This document shows positions 26,722 through 35,379 of a stretch of 42,755 bases of DNA, one piece after another. Source of the stretch: Clostridiales bacterium (lineage in GTDB: Bacteria > Bacillota > Clostridia > Lachnospirales > Lachnospiraceae); contig JAAYPT010000044.1 of NCBI GenBank assembly GCA_012519695.1, positions 1-42,755 of the forward strand, read 5' to 3'. The stretch's first letter is position 1. Every line of letters starts with the position of its first letter. The translations under genes and the position numbers were made by a program. The notes beneath the pieces were generated by a model. That model worked only from the letters and a program-made list of their open reading frames with translations. It was not told the origin of the DNA and searched no databases.

Positions 26722-26846
26722 CCTTATTTTATATACTGTTATATATTTTAACATTTTATTTTAGGAAACTCAATACTGCCATACATTTCCAACATACTTT
26801 TCTTTTTGCATGGCAATACTAGAATCATGTAAAAGGAGGAATGCAT

Positions 26847-27059
26847 ATGAACACAAAATGTTTAGATTATACGCTACTAACAATTGCAATTATCGGTGCT
26901 ATCAACTGGGGATTAATTGGTTTCTTCCGCTTTGATTTAGTTGCCTTTTTATTTGGAAACATGAGCTGGCTTAGCCGTATTGTATATGGAATTGTAGGAA
27001 TCAGTGGTCTGTATCTATGTAGCGCTTTCGGACGTATTCGTTCCATGAACGAAGCCTGA
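26847..27059 (+). CDS. DUF378 small membrane protein
   Basis: 70 residues, two hydrophobic helices (about residues 8-30 and 40-60) with the DUF378 pattern LTIAIIGAINWGLIGFFRFDLVA. Start chosen at ATG 26847, which is 7 bases after AAAGGAGG; the earlier ATG (26841) is too close to the ribosome site. Function unknown. A single-gene transcript ending at the terminator at 27084. Confidence 0.85.
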   Translation: MNTKCLDYTLLTIAIIGAINWGLIGFFRFDLVAFLFGNMSWLSRIVYGIVGISGLYLCSAFGRIRSMNEA

Positions 27060-27083
27060 GCCCATTACTTTCTTAGCATTCTA

Positions 27084-27122
27084 AAAGGGGTTATTGCCTG
27101 GCAACAACCCCTTTCTCTTCTG
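27084..27122. terminator. Terminator between DUF378 gene and P-loop gene
   Basis: Outer 9-base stem AAAGGGGTT/AACCCCTTT (27084-27092 with 27106-27114) and an inner TTGC/GCAA pairing, followed by CTCTTCT on the plus strand; on the minus strand the stem is followed by TTAG. It lies between convergent genes. Confidence 0.75.
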
Positions 27123-27126
27123 TATT

Positions 27127-27546
27127 CTACAATGAAATAATAATCTTACTTCTTACATATTCAGGTAAATCTGCTTCATTTTTCGAAACACTCAAAACAA
27201 AGTTCACATGGAACATTTCTCCAATTTCTTGAAGTTTCGTGATTGCACGACATATTTCATCCTCTTTTACCTGTGCAATGGTAAGGAAACTATCTAAGAA
27301 CATTTCTTCTAAGTCATGGTCCTGAGAAACTATTCCACAGATAAATCCCATAAATTCATCACAATTTGTTATAAGATAATCCGAAATATCAATAAGACGA
27401 ACTGCTTTATTCAACTCATACATATGCCTGGCACTTTTGTCCAGATATACTATATTTCCGCTTGCAGATGATACATCCTGATTCACCCGATCTAACAAAT
27501 GCTTTGTCTTTCCTTTTCCCTTTTCACCGGCTATAATTTGTACCAT
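27127..27546 (-). CDS. Small P-loop NTPase-like protein, function unknown
   Basis: 139 residues with a Walker A sequence near the N-terminus (IIAGEKGKGKTKHLLD, residues 4-19). Hydrophobic strands (GNIVYLDKS, FVLSVS, SKIIISL) suggest a reduced P-loop NTPase fold. A possible Walker B is not obvious; the acidic DEFMGFICG or DLEEMFLD segments are candidates. The ribosome site is GGGAGGAG. It stands apart from its neighbours and has no recognised family; such proteins are sometimes mislabelled PilT-like. Coding is well supported, function is not. Confidence 0.7.
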   Translation of the reverse strand: MVQIIAGEKGKGKTKHLLDRVNQDVSSASGNIVYLDKSARHMYELNKAVRLIDISDYLITNCDEFMGFICGIVSQDHDLEEMFLDSFLTIAQVKEDEICRAITKLQEIGEMFHVNFVLSVSKNEADLPEYVRSKIIISL

Positions 27547-27636
27547 AACAATCTCCTCCCAATCTTTGTTTGTTTTGTATAGGAACGATTCTTATTATGT
27601 GTACATTATAGTATATATTTATAGATAATTCAACGA

Positions 27637-28629
27637 CTATTTCAAGGTTTCCTGTAATAATTCTGTCATTTCATGGTACAAATTGTTACGACTATCTGCT
27701 TTAAATACAATTGAAATATATGGTATTTCATCACCCTTTTTACTATAAAGAACCAAACAGTAACCAGCATCATGGGTAGTACCTGTCTTTCCACCAATTA
27801 CATTGATTCCTTCCGGTGCTTCTTCTTCGCCTTTTAAGTACTTATTCGTAGTTGCCCAGTCTTTTACCACTGCTTCACCTGAAGCATTTACAAAATTTGC
27901 TGTATGATTTTGTGTATTAATCAATTGTACAAATCGTTCATCCTGAACGGCAGCATTAAAAATTAAGTACATATCATAAACAGTGGTATAATGTTCTTCA
28001 TTCTGAAGTCCATTGGCATTCACAAAGTGAGAATTTGTAGCTCCAAGAGCTAATGCTTCCTGATTCATCAGGTTTGCAAATTCTTCGGTACTTCCTGATA
28101 TCATGTCAGCAATCACATTTGCCGCATCATTTCCACTACAAAGAATTAATCCATACAACAGTTCCTGCAAAGATATCGTATCTCCTACTGAAAGACCGCA
28201 AGTTGTAGAACCTGCCTCCAGTTTCAATTCATCTTCTGTCACTGTTACTGTCGCTGCAAGATCACCATACTTTAATGCAATATACGCTGTTAATATTTTT
28301 GTGGTACTTGCCGGATATAATCTTTCATGTATATTTTTTGCGAACTTCACTTCATGATTGGCTACATCAAATAATCCAGCGGCCTCTGAAATGTTCTCTG
28401 TAACACCTTCTGTCAACAAATTGTCATTTCCGGCTACACAGAGATTATCTGCAAAATAAGAAACATTCTGTTCCTGTACAGATGTATCCATTCCATAAGC
28501 ACTGGTTGTATCATACACATTATAGGCATTATCTATTTCCGCTTCTTTTCCACAACCACTTAATAAAAACGAAGCTGCTAATACAACACCTATAATACTG
28601 GTTATTCTTTTTTTACTTGTACATCTCAC
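27637..28629 (-). CDS. D-alanyl-D-alanine carboxypeptidase, lipoprotein type (PBP5/S11-like)
   Basis: 330 residues starting at a GTG that overlaps the mgsA-like gene by 17 bases. A lipobox (ASFLLSGC, Cys26) predicts lipid anchoring after LspA processing. The serine-peptidase S11 motifs are complete: Ser108-X-X-Lys111 in YPASTTK, Ser165-Gly-Asn167 in LCSGNDAA, and KTG at 281-283 in [11 protein letters not shown]. It trims the terminal D-Ala from peptidoglycan stem peptides. Unlike DacA it lacks a long C-terminal anchor domain, consistent with lipid anchoring instead. Last gene of the shape operon. Confidence 0.92.
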   Translation of the reverse strand: MRCTSKKRITSIIGVVLAASFLLSGCGKEAEIDNAYNVYDTTSAYGMDTSVQEQNVSYFADNLCVAGNDNLLTEGVTENISEAAGLFDVANHEVKFAKNIHERLYPASTTKILTAYIALKYGDLAATVTVTEDELKLEAGSTTCGLSVGDTISLQELLYGLILCSGNDAANVIADMISGSTEEFANLMNQEALALGATNSHFVNANGLQNEEHYTTVYDMYLIFNAAVQDERFVQLINTQNHTANFVNASGEAVVKDWATTNKYLKGEEEAPEGINVIGGKTGTTHDAGYCLVLYSKKGDEIPYISIVFKADSRNNLYHEMTELLQETLK

Positions 28630-29008
28630 GCCACTCTAAATCTCCTCTGTCTAATGACTTAATCAACAACTCCGCTGTAGCCAGATTGGTTGCAAGTGGA
28701 ATATTATGTGTATCACACAAGCGAAGTACATTGTGTACATCCGGTTCATGAGACTTCTGAGTTAATGGGTCACGCAAGAAAATCACAAGGTCAATCTGGT
28801 TATGTTCAATCTGAGCACCAAGCTGCTGTGCTCCACCCAAATGCCCTGCAAGGTACTTATGGATAGAAAGGTTCGTAACTTCTTCTATCAGTCTTCCTGT
28901 GGTACCGGTTGCGTATAATTCATTTTTACATAAAATACCACGGTATGCGATGCAGAAATTCTGCATTAATTTTTTCTTAGAGTCATGTGCAATTAAACCA
29001 ATGTTCAT
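28613..29008 (-). CDS. mgsA: Methylglyoxal synthase homologue lacking the catalytic-base Asp
   Basis: 131 residues, clear MgsA fold family. MgsA normally converts dihydroxyacetone phosphate to methylglyoxal plus phosphate. Present: [10 protein letters not shown], the phosphate-binding [29 protein letters not shown] (His and Asp equivalent to E. coli His98 and Asp101) and [12 protein letters not shown]. However, the GGDQQ loop that supplies catalytic-base Asp71 in E. coli reads GGAQQ, with Ala60 here (codon GCA at 28831-28829). It may be inactive, slow or repurposed. It sits between rodA and the carboxypeptidase in a cell-wall operon. Confidence 0.88.
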   Translation of the reverse strand: MNIGLIAHDSKKKLMQNFCIAYRGILCKNELYATGTTGRLIEEVTNLSIHKYLAGHLGGAQQLGAQIEHNQIDLVIFLRDPLTQKSHEPDVHNVLRLCDTHNIPLATNLATAELLIKSLDRGDLEWREMYK

Positions 29009-30133
29009 TTAAAATTCCCCCATTCCATATTTTCTAGGCTGAAGCCCTATATTCAACACAAGTCCGATGCCAATAAACAAGCTCACAAGGGAGGTGAGTC
29101 CGTAACTTACAAATGGCAGTGGGACTCCGGTATTGGGCATTAAACCGGTTACTACACAAATATTAAAAAAGGTTTGAAATCCAATCCATGCAGCAACACC
29201 ACCGCATATCAATCTTCCAGATAAATCTTTTGCCTTTTTTCCAATAATAATACATTCTATCACAATTAGCAATAACAAGATTAAAATAGCCGCACATCCG
29301 GCAAATCCTAATTCTTCTCCGGCTACGGAAAAAATAAAATCTGTATGAGGTTCCGGAATAAAATTACCATTTTTTACAGAGAAAACATTATCGTTGTTCA
29401 ATCCTTTTCCCCATAACATTCCGGATCCAATTGCCATAATAGAATTTTGTTGTTGCCATGCTTTTTCTGCATATTTGTCAGGTTGCAACCATGCCATAAT
29501 ACGAAGCCACTGATAATGCTCTAATATTTTTTGATCCGGTTGCAAAATCAAGTAGAGGAAAATACTAACTGCCGGAACACTGACAGCCAACACGCCCACT
29601 ATAATCTTGTAACTTAAGCCCGTCAAAAACAACAATGATAAAAAAATCATAATGGCAACAATACTGGTTGTAAGCGCAGGTTGCTCTTTTATCATATACC
29701 ATGGCACAACAATTAATATTCCTGCAACCAATAACAATGGAAGTTTATTCACCTTTTCGTGATATTTTGCAAAGAACCACGAAAAGAATAAAATAATACA
29801 TACCTTGGAAAATTCAGAAGGCTGAAAACGAATTGGTCCAAACTCAATCCAACGTGTTGCACCACCTGCATCGGAACCAAGAATATTAAAGGTAATCAAT
29901 CCAAGCAATATTAAATTGAATGCATAAATAATCCAGTGGAATCGTAAAATAAAGTTATAATCAATAAGAGAAACGATTACCATGGCAACAATTCCAACCA
30001 ACATTCCCATAACCTGTTTGCTTTGTACAGATTCTCTAGCACTACCAATAATGCTAATTCCAATCATTGTAAGTACTAACACATATACAATTAAACGAAA
30101 GTTATAATCCTTTACCTGATACTGTTTTAACAT
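29009..30133 (-). CDS. rodA: RodA, SEDS peptidoglycan glycosyltransferase
   Basis: Polytopic membrane enzyme (about 10 helices, 374 residues) that polymerises lipid II during side-wall growth together with PBP2. Typical blocks: GSDAGGATRWIEFGPIRFQPSEFSK, NSIMAIGSGMLWGKGLN, EPHTDFIFSVAGEELGF and the C-terminal GVPLPFVSYGLTSL. Encoded in one operon with mrdA and the mre genes, so it is called RodA rather than FtsW or SpoVE. The ribosome site is AAGGAAG. It is followed immediately by the mgsA-like gene. Confidence 0.95.
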   Translation of the reverse strand: MLKQYQVKDYNFRLIVYVLVLTMIGISIIGSARESVQSKQVMGMLVGIVAMVIVSLIDYNFILRFHWIIYAFNLILLGLITFNILGSDAGGATRWIEFGPIRFQPSEFSKVCIILFFSWFFAKYHEKVNKLPLLLVAGILIVVPWYMIKEQPALTTSIVAIMIFLSLLFLTGLSYKIIVGVLAVSVPAVSIFLYLILQPDQKILEHYQWLRIMAWLQPDKYAEKAWQQQNSIMAIGSGMLWGKGLNNDNVFSVKNGNFIPEPHTDFIFSVAGEELGFAGCAAILILLLLIVIECIIIGKKAKDLSGRLICGGVAAWIGFQTFFNICVVTGLMPNTGVPLPFVSYGLTSLVSLFIGIGLVLNIGLQPRKYGMGEF

Positions 30134-30145
30134 ACAAAAACTTCC

Positions 30146-30427
30146 TTAATTTGAATTTCCAGAATGTTTCAGATCCTTGATTGGAATATTTGCATATAAT
30201 GCCGGAACACTTCCATTATTGGTATCTGACTCTGTCTGAGTAATTTGAATATCCAGACCTTCTGGATCAATCTCCATATACTTGGAAATCACCTGTATAA
30301 TGTCATTTTTAATTTTCTCCATTACTTCCGGAGAGCAATTTGCTCTATCCGAAACTAATAATAATTTTAATCTGTCTTTTGCAATATCTCCAGAATTTTT
30401 CTTTTTAAACAAGTCCATTAAACCCAT
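30146..30427 (-). CDS. minE: MinE, cell division topological factor
   Basis: 93 residues. The N-terminal membrane-targeting helix (MGLMDLFKKKNSGDIAKDRL) is followed by the anti-MinCD segment (KLLLVSDRANCSPEVMEKIKN) and a C-terminal dimerisation/topology domain. It stimulates MinD ATP hydrolysis and drives MinCD dynamics. Presence of MinE predicts an E. coli-like oscillating Min system rather than the DivIVA/MinJ system of Bacillus. It follows minD by 14 bases. Confidence 0.95.
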   Translation of the reverse strand: MGLMDLFKKKNSGDIAKDRLKLLLVSDRANCSPEVMEKIKNDIIQVISKYMEIDPEGLDIQITQTESDTNNGSVPALYANIPIKDLKHSGNSN

Positions 30428-30441
30428 CTTATGGTTTCCTC

Positions 30442-31233
30442 CTAATTCTTTTTAAATAAATCCTTGAACTTTGACCATACACCTGATTTTGTTTCTAAAT
30501 CCAAAAACGGAACCTCTTCTCCAAGAATTCTACGGCAGATATTTGCATAAGCCTGTCCTGCAAGACAATCACTTCCAACCAATGGTTCACCTTGGTTTGT
30601 TGAAACTACAATCTGCTCATCATCCGGAACAGCACCAATTAAATCAATTGCAAGAATATCTGTAACATCTGCAATAGACATCATATCTCCACGTTTTACC
30701 ATATCCATACGAAGTCTGTTTACAATTAATTCTGTCTTTTTTAATTCATTTGCTTCAAGTAATCCGATAATACGGTCTGCATCACGAATTGCAGAAACTT
30801 CCGGAGTAGTGACTACCAATGCACGATCTGCACCTGCGATAGCATTTTTAAATCCCTGTTCGATACCTGCTGGACAGTCTAATAAAATATAATCAAATTC
30901 TTCTCTTAATTCATCTGTTACTTTTACCATCTGCTCTGGTGTTACAGAAGTCTTATCTCGTGTTTGTGCAGATGGAAGTAAGCAAAGATTTGGATAACGT
31001 TTATCTTTAATCAACGCCTGTTTCATACGGCAATTTCCTTTTACCACATCAACCAGGTTGTATACAATACGATTTTCTAATCCCATAACTACATCAAGAT
31101 TACGCAATCCTATATCAGTATCAATTAATACTACTTTCTTGTTTAACTGCGCAAGACCTGTTCCTACATTTGCTGTTGTTGTTGTTTTACCAACGCCACC
31201 TTTTCCAGATGTTATTACAATTACTTCACTCAT
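30442..31233 (-). CDS. minD: MinD, septum site-determining ATPase
   Basis: 263 residues, ParA/MinD ATPase. Deviant Walker A VITSGKGGVGKTTTTAN near the N-terminus, Walker B region in FDYILLDCPAGIEQG, switch region and VTTPEVSAIRDADRIIG. A C-terminal amphipathic membrane-targeting helix (VWSKFKDLFKKN) is visible. It recruits MinC to the membrane and is released by MinE. AGGAGG ribosome site; 20 bases after minC. Confidence 0.97.
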   Translation of the reverse strand: MSEVIVITSGKGGVGKTTTTANVGTGLAQLNKKVVLIDTDIGLRNLDVVMGLENRIVYNLVDVVKGNCRMKQALIKDKRYPNLCLLPSAQTRDKTSVTPEQMVKVTDELREEFDYILLDCPAGIEQGFKNAIAGADRALVVTTPEVSAIRDADRIIGLLEANELKKTELIVNRLRMDMVKRGDMMSIADVTDILAIDLIGAVPDDEQIVVSTNQGEPLVGSDCLAGQAYANICRRILGEEVPFLDLETKSGVWSKFKDLFKKN

Positions 31234-31253
31234 TTACCATATCCTCCTGATAA

Positions 31254-31937
31254 TTATATGCTATTTAAAAGTCCTTTGGTGATTGGCTCAATGTAAATAT
31301 TTCCATCCTTTACAATCGCCACCTGCGGTTCTACTGGCTCTACCGGTTGCTTTTTCTTTTTACGGTCTTTTGCTGTTTTATCCGCGCTTCTTCCAATGAC
31401 ATCGCCGATTTTAATCTGTACCGGATCCATATCTAGTGCTGCCACAAATGCCTGCATATTTCCATTTGCCCCTGCATAGGCATTGCCTTTAAGCGCACCA
31501 AGAATTACGATGTTTCCTTTGGAAATCACCTTAGCCCCCGGGTTTACATCCCCTATGACCACAACACTGGTCTCGCAGTCCAAAACCTGACCGGAACGAA
31601 GCGTTCCCTTATAAAACTCTCCTGTTCTTCCAGCCTGTTCTTCTTCAAACTGCTCTATCTTCTGACGTACCAGTTCTTCTTTTAACTGGTCATTGTCTAG
31701 AATACAAATAATTTGCACCGAACTGTTTTCGGTTATAGCTTCCACAATTTCAAATTCTTCTTCCTGTGTCAGCTTTCTTCCTTCAAAAGAAATTGCCATT
31801 TTGGCGTTTTTAAAAAAGCCTTCTGATTCTTTAAATTTGTCAATGATACACTGCAACAATTCTTTGAACTCCATGTGGTCATTCAGAATCAGATTTATTC
31901 CATATTTATTACTTTTTAATACAACTGGTTGCTGCAT
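31254..31937 (-). CDS. minC: MinC, septum-site determining protein
   Basis: 227 residues from ATG 31937, preceded by GGAGG at good spacing; an in-frame GTG 15 bases upstream overlaps that ribosome site and was rejected. The N-terminal domain (about 1-100) inhibits FtsZ. The C-terminal beta-helix (about 110-227) binds MinD and shows SGQVLDCETSVVVIGDVNPG and GNIVILGALKGNAYAGANG. An unusually Lys/Pro/Glu-rich stretch (DRKKKKQPVEPVEPQ) lies near the C-terminus. Confidence 0.93.
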   Translation of the reverse strand: MQQPVVLKSNKYGINLILNDHMEFKELLQCIIDKFKESEGFFKNAKMAISFEGRKLTQEEEFEIVEAITENSSVQIICILDNDQLKEELVRQKIEQFEEEQAGRTGEFYKGTLRSGQVLDCETSVVVIGDVNPGAKVISKGNIVILGALKGNAYAGANGNMQAFVAALDMDPVQIKIGDVIGRSADKTAKDRKKKKQPVEPVEPQVAIVKDGNIYIEPITKGLLNSI

Positions 31938-31954
31938 ATCCTGTCCCTCCACTC

Positions 31955-34867
31955 TTAGTCTGTAAATCCATTCGTAGAATCTCCAATATTCTGAGCCTGT
32001 CCATTCAATAAGGACTGTTCATCTGAAAGCTTAAAATAATATTTCAATACGTTGCTGGATAACTCTGCCGCATTTGCGGAAGTATAACCATAAGCAATAC
32101 GGGTAGTAACTGCTACTTGTGGATCTTCATATGGTGCATAACCAATAAACAACGCATGGTTTGCTCGTGTTTTGTCTTCCTGCGCAGTACCTGTTTTTCC
32201 GGCAACTGCAATCGGGAAATTCTTAAAACTGTTATTATTTTCTGCAACCATTCTCATACCTGAATGAATCGCATCCCACGAAGTTTGTGCCACATCATCA
32301 ATATGCCACAAAAGCTGTGGTTCAAACTGCTGTACTACTTCACCTTCCGAAGTGGTCTCTTTATTTAACAACGTCATTTGATAAACATTTCCACTGCTGG
32401 CAACTGCTGTTACATAACGTGCTAATTCCGTTGTAGTATAGTTATGATTACCCTGACCAATTGCCGACGTAATTGGGTATTCATCTGAAATCTTCGGTTC
32501 ATTTTCAGGTATCTCAATTCCCGTCTTTTGTCCTAATCCGAAAAGTGTTGCATATTTCTGAAGATTTGCAATACCCTTATCTTCATCATAGGTATCCCCA
32601 TTCATGCTCAGACGATATCCCATTTCATAGAAGAAATAGTTACATGAATCTCTGATTGCCTCTGAGATATTAATCAATCCATGGGTTCCATTTGGATAAA
32701 TCCAACATTTTGGTGGATTTACCGGGTCAATCTTCGTATACTTTCCTTCATCCAATATCTGTTCCTGTGTAGAAACCACGCCTTCTGTCAATGCTGCTGC
32801 GGCGGTAATCGGTTTAAAAGTAGAACCCGGTGCAGTTCTTTGCTGTGTTGCATTGTTATACATTGGAAGTGACAAATCCTGTTGTAAACTTGCAAAATAA
32901 TTTGCATCTACCGTATTTGCCAAGCGGTTGGTATCATATCCCGGATAAGTAACACACGCTAATAATTTTCCGGTTTTTACATCTGTAACAACGCAGGAGC
33001 CTGTACATGGGTCTAGTGCTAACTGTGCCGGAGTAATTTCCAGATTTTTAATCTTTTCCCGAATAAAATTATAAGCACTTATGCTTCCATTTTTCAAGCC
33101 ATTGTATGCTTCTTCATTTTCTGCCAATACACCTTGCTCAAATAAAATCATGCAAAGCTGCGTTCCTGAAATCAAATCCTGATGAATCATGTATTCGTAT
33201 ATTTTTTTATCAAATCCCTTATTGGTTTTTAATGTTTCTATAATATACTGTACCAATGCTTCATATATTTCTGTTGAATCGGAATACTTTGACTGTGTAT
33301 CAAACTTTGTAATATCAATCCAATCTTTGGATACTGCATAATGTAAATATTCCGCAAGACTGATTTCATCATTTTTCCATGCCTGATAAGTTGCATCTTC
33401 CTTATCCACTTCTGAAGAAAGGAATACTTTATCATTCGTCAGCATTGTGAGAATATAGCTCATGTATACCTGCATTTCCTTATCCAACTCATTATACGCT
33501 GTTGGTGATGCACTTTGCAACTCTCTTTCTACATCAGAAAGAACACTTGCCTGTTTAGATAAAAATGCGTTATATACTTGCTGTTCTGTTCCACTGGCAC
33601 CTTCCTGTGAAAAATGGCTTGCATCTATCACGTTATTATTAATTAACGCAAAGAACACATCATCACTTGGAATTTTAATGTCGGAAGCTGAGCCGGAGCT
33701 GGTATCATATTCCTTAGCCGGTATCATTTTAGAATAGATGATTCCCGCAAGTTCCTGCTCCAATAAGTCATAAACTGCCTTCTGCAAATCTGCATCAATG
33801 GAAAGATATATATCATTTCCGGCAGCGGAATCTTCATGATCAGTGATTTCCATAATTCTTCCAAGGCTATCTACATAAAAGGTTTCTTTTCCTTTCTTTC
33901 CTTGCAATTCTTCTTCCATCACTTGTTCGATTCCCGATTTTCCAATTACATCATTCTGGGTATATTCTTCATTTGTCGCAGACAGCTTTTCATATTCATC
34001 CTGCGAAATTTTTCCCGTATAACCAATAATATGCGAAAAATACTTGCTATCGTTATATCTTCGAACACTTTCTTCTGAAATATCAACACCTGGAAGTGTA
34101 TCTGAATTTTCCTTTACAACCGCAACTGTTTCCTCTGAAACATTCTGTGCAACTGTGGTAAGTACATATTTCTGATAACTATTCTGAGAAATTGCATATC
34201 GAAGAATCATAATCTTATAAGCTTCATCTTCTGTATAATAGTCAATATCTTCTTTCTTCTCGTCCGGATATTCTTTTCCTTCCACATGAATATTAAATTT
34301 CTTGCTACCTTGTAAAAACTCTATAACCTGTTCTGCTGTGGCACTTCCTTCATCATATCCAAGTTTTTTGTTATAGGTCAATTCATCTACTTTTTTATGC
34401 CCGTAAATATCCGCAAGGAATCGTTTCAGTGAAGAACCGGTAACCGTAAAATCATAAACTCCATCTGTATTCTTTTGAATTTGAAAATCATTAGAAATGC
34501 TATCCCCATGTTCTTCAATCATGGATATCAAGGTGTTTAACTCTTTATTCATTTCTCGATTTCGTTGCTTTGTAGTATCATAAACCACGCTATCCTCAAA
34601 GGTTACAGAATAAGAAAGCTCATTGTACGCCAGCAGTTTTCCATTACTGTCATATATATTACCGCGCGTTCCGGGGATTGTCCGTTCCTTTTGAATACGC
34701 AATGTATAATTATCTAAATATTTTTCTCCATTAATAATCTGTAACGCAAAAATACGCTGTATCAGTACGCCAAACAGCACTACTATTACAACGCTGAGCA
34801 CAAATAATCTGGATTTTATTAGTTTTTTGCAAAATTCTTTTACTGTCTCAAACAAATTTACTTGCAC
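31955..34867 (-). CDS. mrdA: Penicillin-binding protein 2 (MrdA-type) with large insertion
   Basis: Class B PBP, 970 residues against roughly 600-700 in most bacteria. N-terminal membrane helix (about 20-42), dimerisation/pedestal domain (RTIPGTRGNIYD near 63-74), then the transpeptidase domain with Ser682-X-X-Lys685 (APGSTFKPITA), Ser740-Cys-Asn742 and KTG 891-893. Residues about 376-616 interrupt the domain between the DLQKAVYDLLEQELAG helix and the LDPCTGSCVVTDVKTGKLLA strand that are normally adjacent. It crosslinks side-wall peptidoglycan with RodA. The GTG at 34867 abuts its ribosome site; a TTG at 34855 is better spaced and may be the real start. Confidence 0.93.
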   Translation of the reverse strand: MQVNLFETVKEFCKKLIKSRLFVLSVVIVVLFGVLIQRIFALQIINGEKYLDNYTLRIQKERTIPGTRGNIYDSNGKLLAYNELSYSVTFEDSVVYDTTKQRNREMNKELNTLISMIEEHGDSISNDFQIQKNTDGVYDFTVTGSSLKRFLADIYGHKKVDELTYNKKLGYDEGSATAEQVIEFLQGSKKFNIHVEGKEYPDEKKEDIDYYTEDEAYKIMILRYAISQNSYQKYVLTTVAQNVSEETVAVVKENSDTLPGVDISEESVRRYNDSKYFSHIIGYTGKISQDEYEKLSATNEEYTQNDVIGKSGIEQVMEEELQGKKGKETFYVDSLGRIMEITDHEDSAAGNDIYLSIDADLQKAVYDLLEQELAGIIYSKMIPAKEYDTSSGSASDIKIPSDDVFFALINNNVIDASHFSQEGASGTEQQVYNAFLSKQASVLSDVERELQSASPTAYNELDKEMQVYMSYILTMLTNDKVFLSSEVDKEDATYQAWKNDEISLAEYLHYAVSKDWIDITKFDTQSKYSDSTEIYEALVQYIIETLKTNKGFDKKIYEYMIHQDLISGTQLCMILFEQGVLAENEEAYNGLKNGSISAYNFIREKIKNLEITPAQLALDPCTGSCVVTDVKTGKLLACVTYPGYDTNRLANTVDANYFASLQQDLSLPMYNNATQQRTAPGSTFKPITAAAALTEGVVSTQEQILDEGKYTKIDPVNPPKCWIYPNGTHGLINISEAIRDSCNYFFYEMGYRLSMNGDTYDEDKGIANLQKYATLFGLGQKTGIEIPENEPKISDEYPITSAIGQGNHNYTTTELARYVTAVASSGNVYQMTLLNKETTSEGEVVQQFEPQLLWHIDDVAQTSWDAIHSGMRMVAENNNSFKNFPIAVAGKTGTAQEDKTRANHALFIGYAPYEDPQVAVTTRIAYGYTSANAAELSSNVLKYYFKLSDEQSLLNGQAQNIGDSTNGFTD

Positions 34868-35366
34868 TCCTTTTTTCGATTGCTTCTAACTTCTGATTGA
34901 TTTTCAAAATCACAAAATACAAAGCAATTGTTATTACTATGGTATATACCAGCTCCGGAATCATTATATGAAGTATATAATATCCAAATTGGAATTTTCC
35001 TCGTAAGAAAAACAAAAAGAAATATACCAAAAGGTTATATCCTAAGTCGCTGGCACTAATTAAAATCAATGGCAATTTAATATCTTCCGGGAAAAAGATT
35101 TTCCGAAAGAAACCATTCATATAGCCTATATACATATATATTAATGCATAAAATCCTATTACACTTCCAAAGAATACATCTACCAACAGACCGCTAAAAA
35201 GCCCAATCCACATCCCCTCTTTTCTCCCTCTCATAAATCCGAAGGAAGAAACCACTACGATTAATAAATTGGGGGCTATCGAGGCAAATGACAAAGTCTG
35301 AAATAAAGTCGTTTGTAGTAAGAAACACACTACTATAATAAGAAAAACCGTTATTTTACGTCTCAT
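34848..35366 (-). CDS. mreD: MreD, rod shape-determining membrane protein
   Basis: 172 residues, about five hydrophobic helices. Typical of Gram-positive MreD: MRRKITVFLIIVVCFLLQTTLF start, and the FMRGRKEGMWIGLFSGLLVDVFFG block followed by a tyrosine-rich ALIYMYIGYMNGFFRK. Partner of MreC in the elongasome. AAAGGAG ribosome site 8 bases before the ATG. Its end overlaps the start region of mrdA by 20 bases. Confidence 0.92.
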   Translation of the reverse strand: MRRKITVFLIIVVCFLLQTTLFQTLSFASIAPNLLIVVVSSFGFMRGRKEGMWIGLFSGLLVDVFFGSVIGFYALIYMYIGYMNGFFRKIFFPEDIKLPLILISASDLGYNLLVYFFLFFLRGKFQFGYYILHIMIPELVYTIVITIALYFVILKINQKLEAIEKRSASKFV

Positions 35367-35379
35367 GTTTCATACTCCT

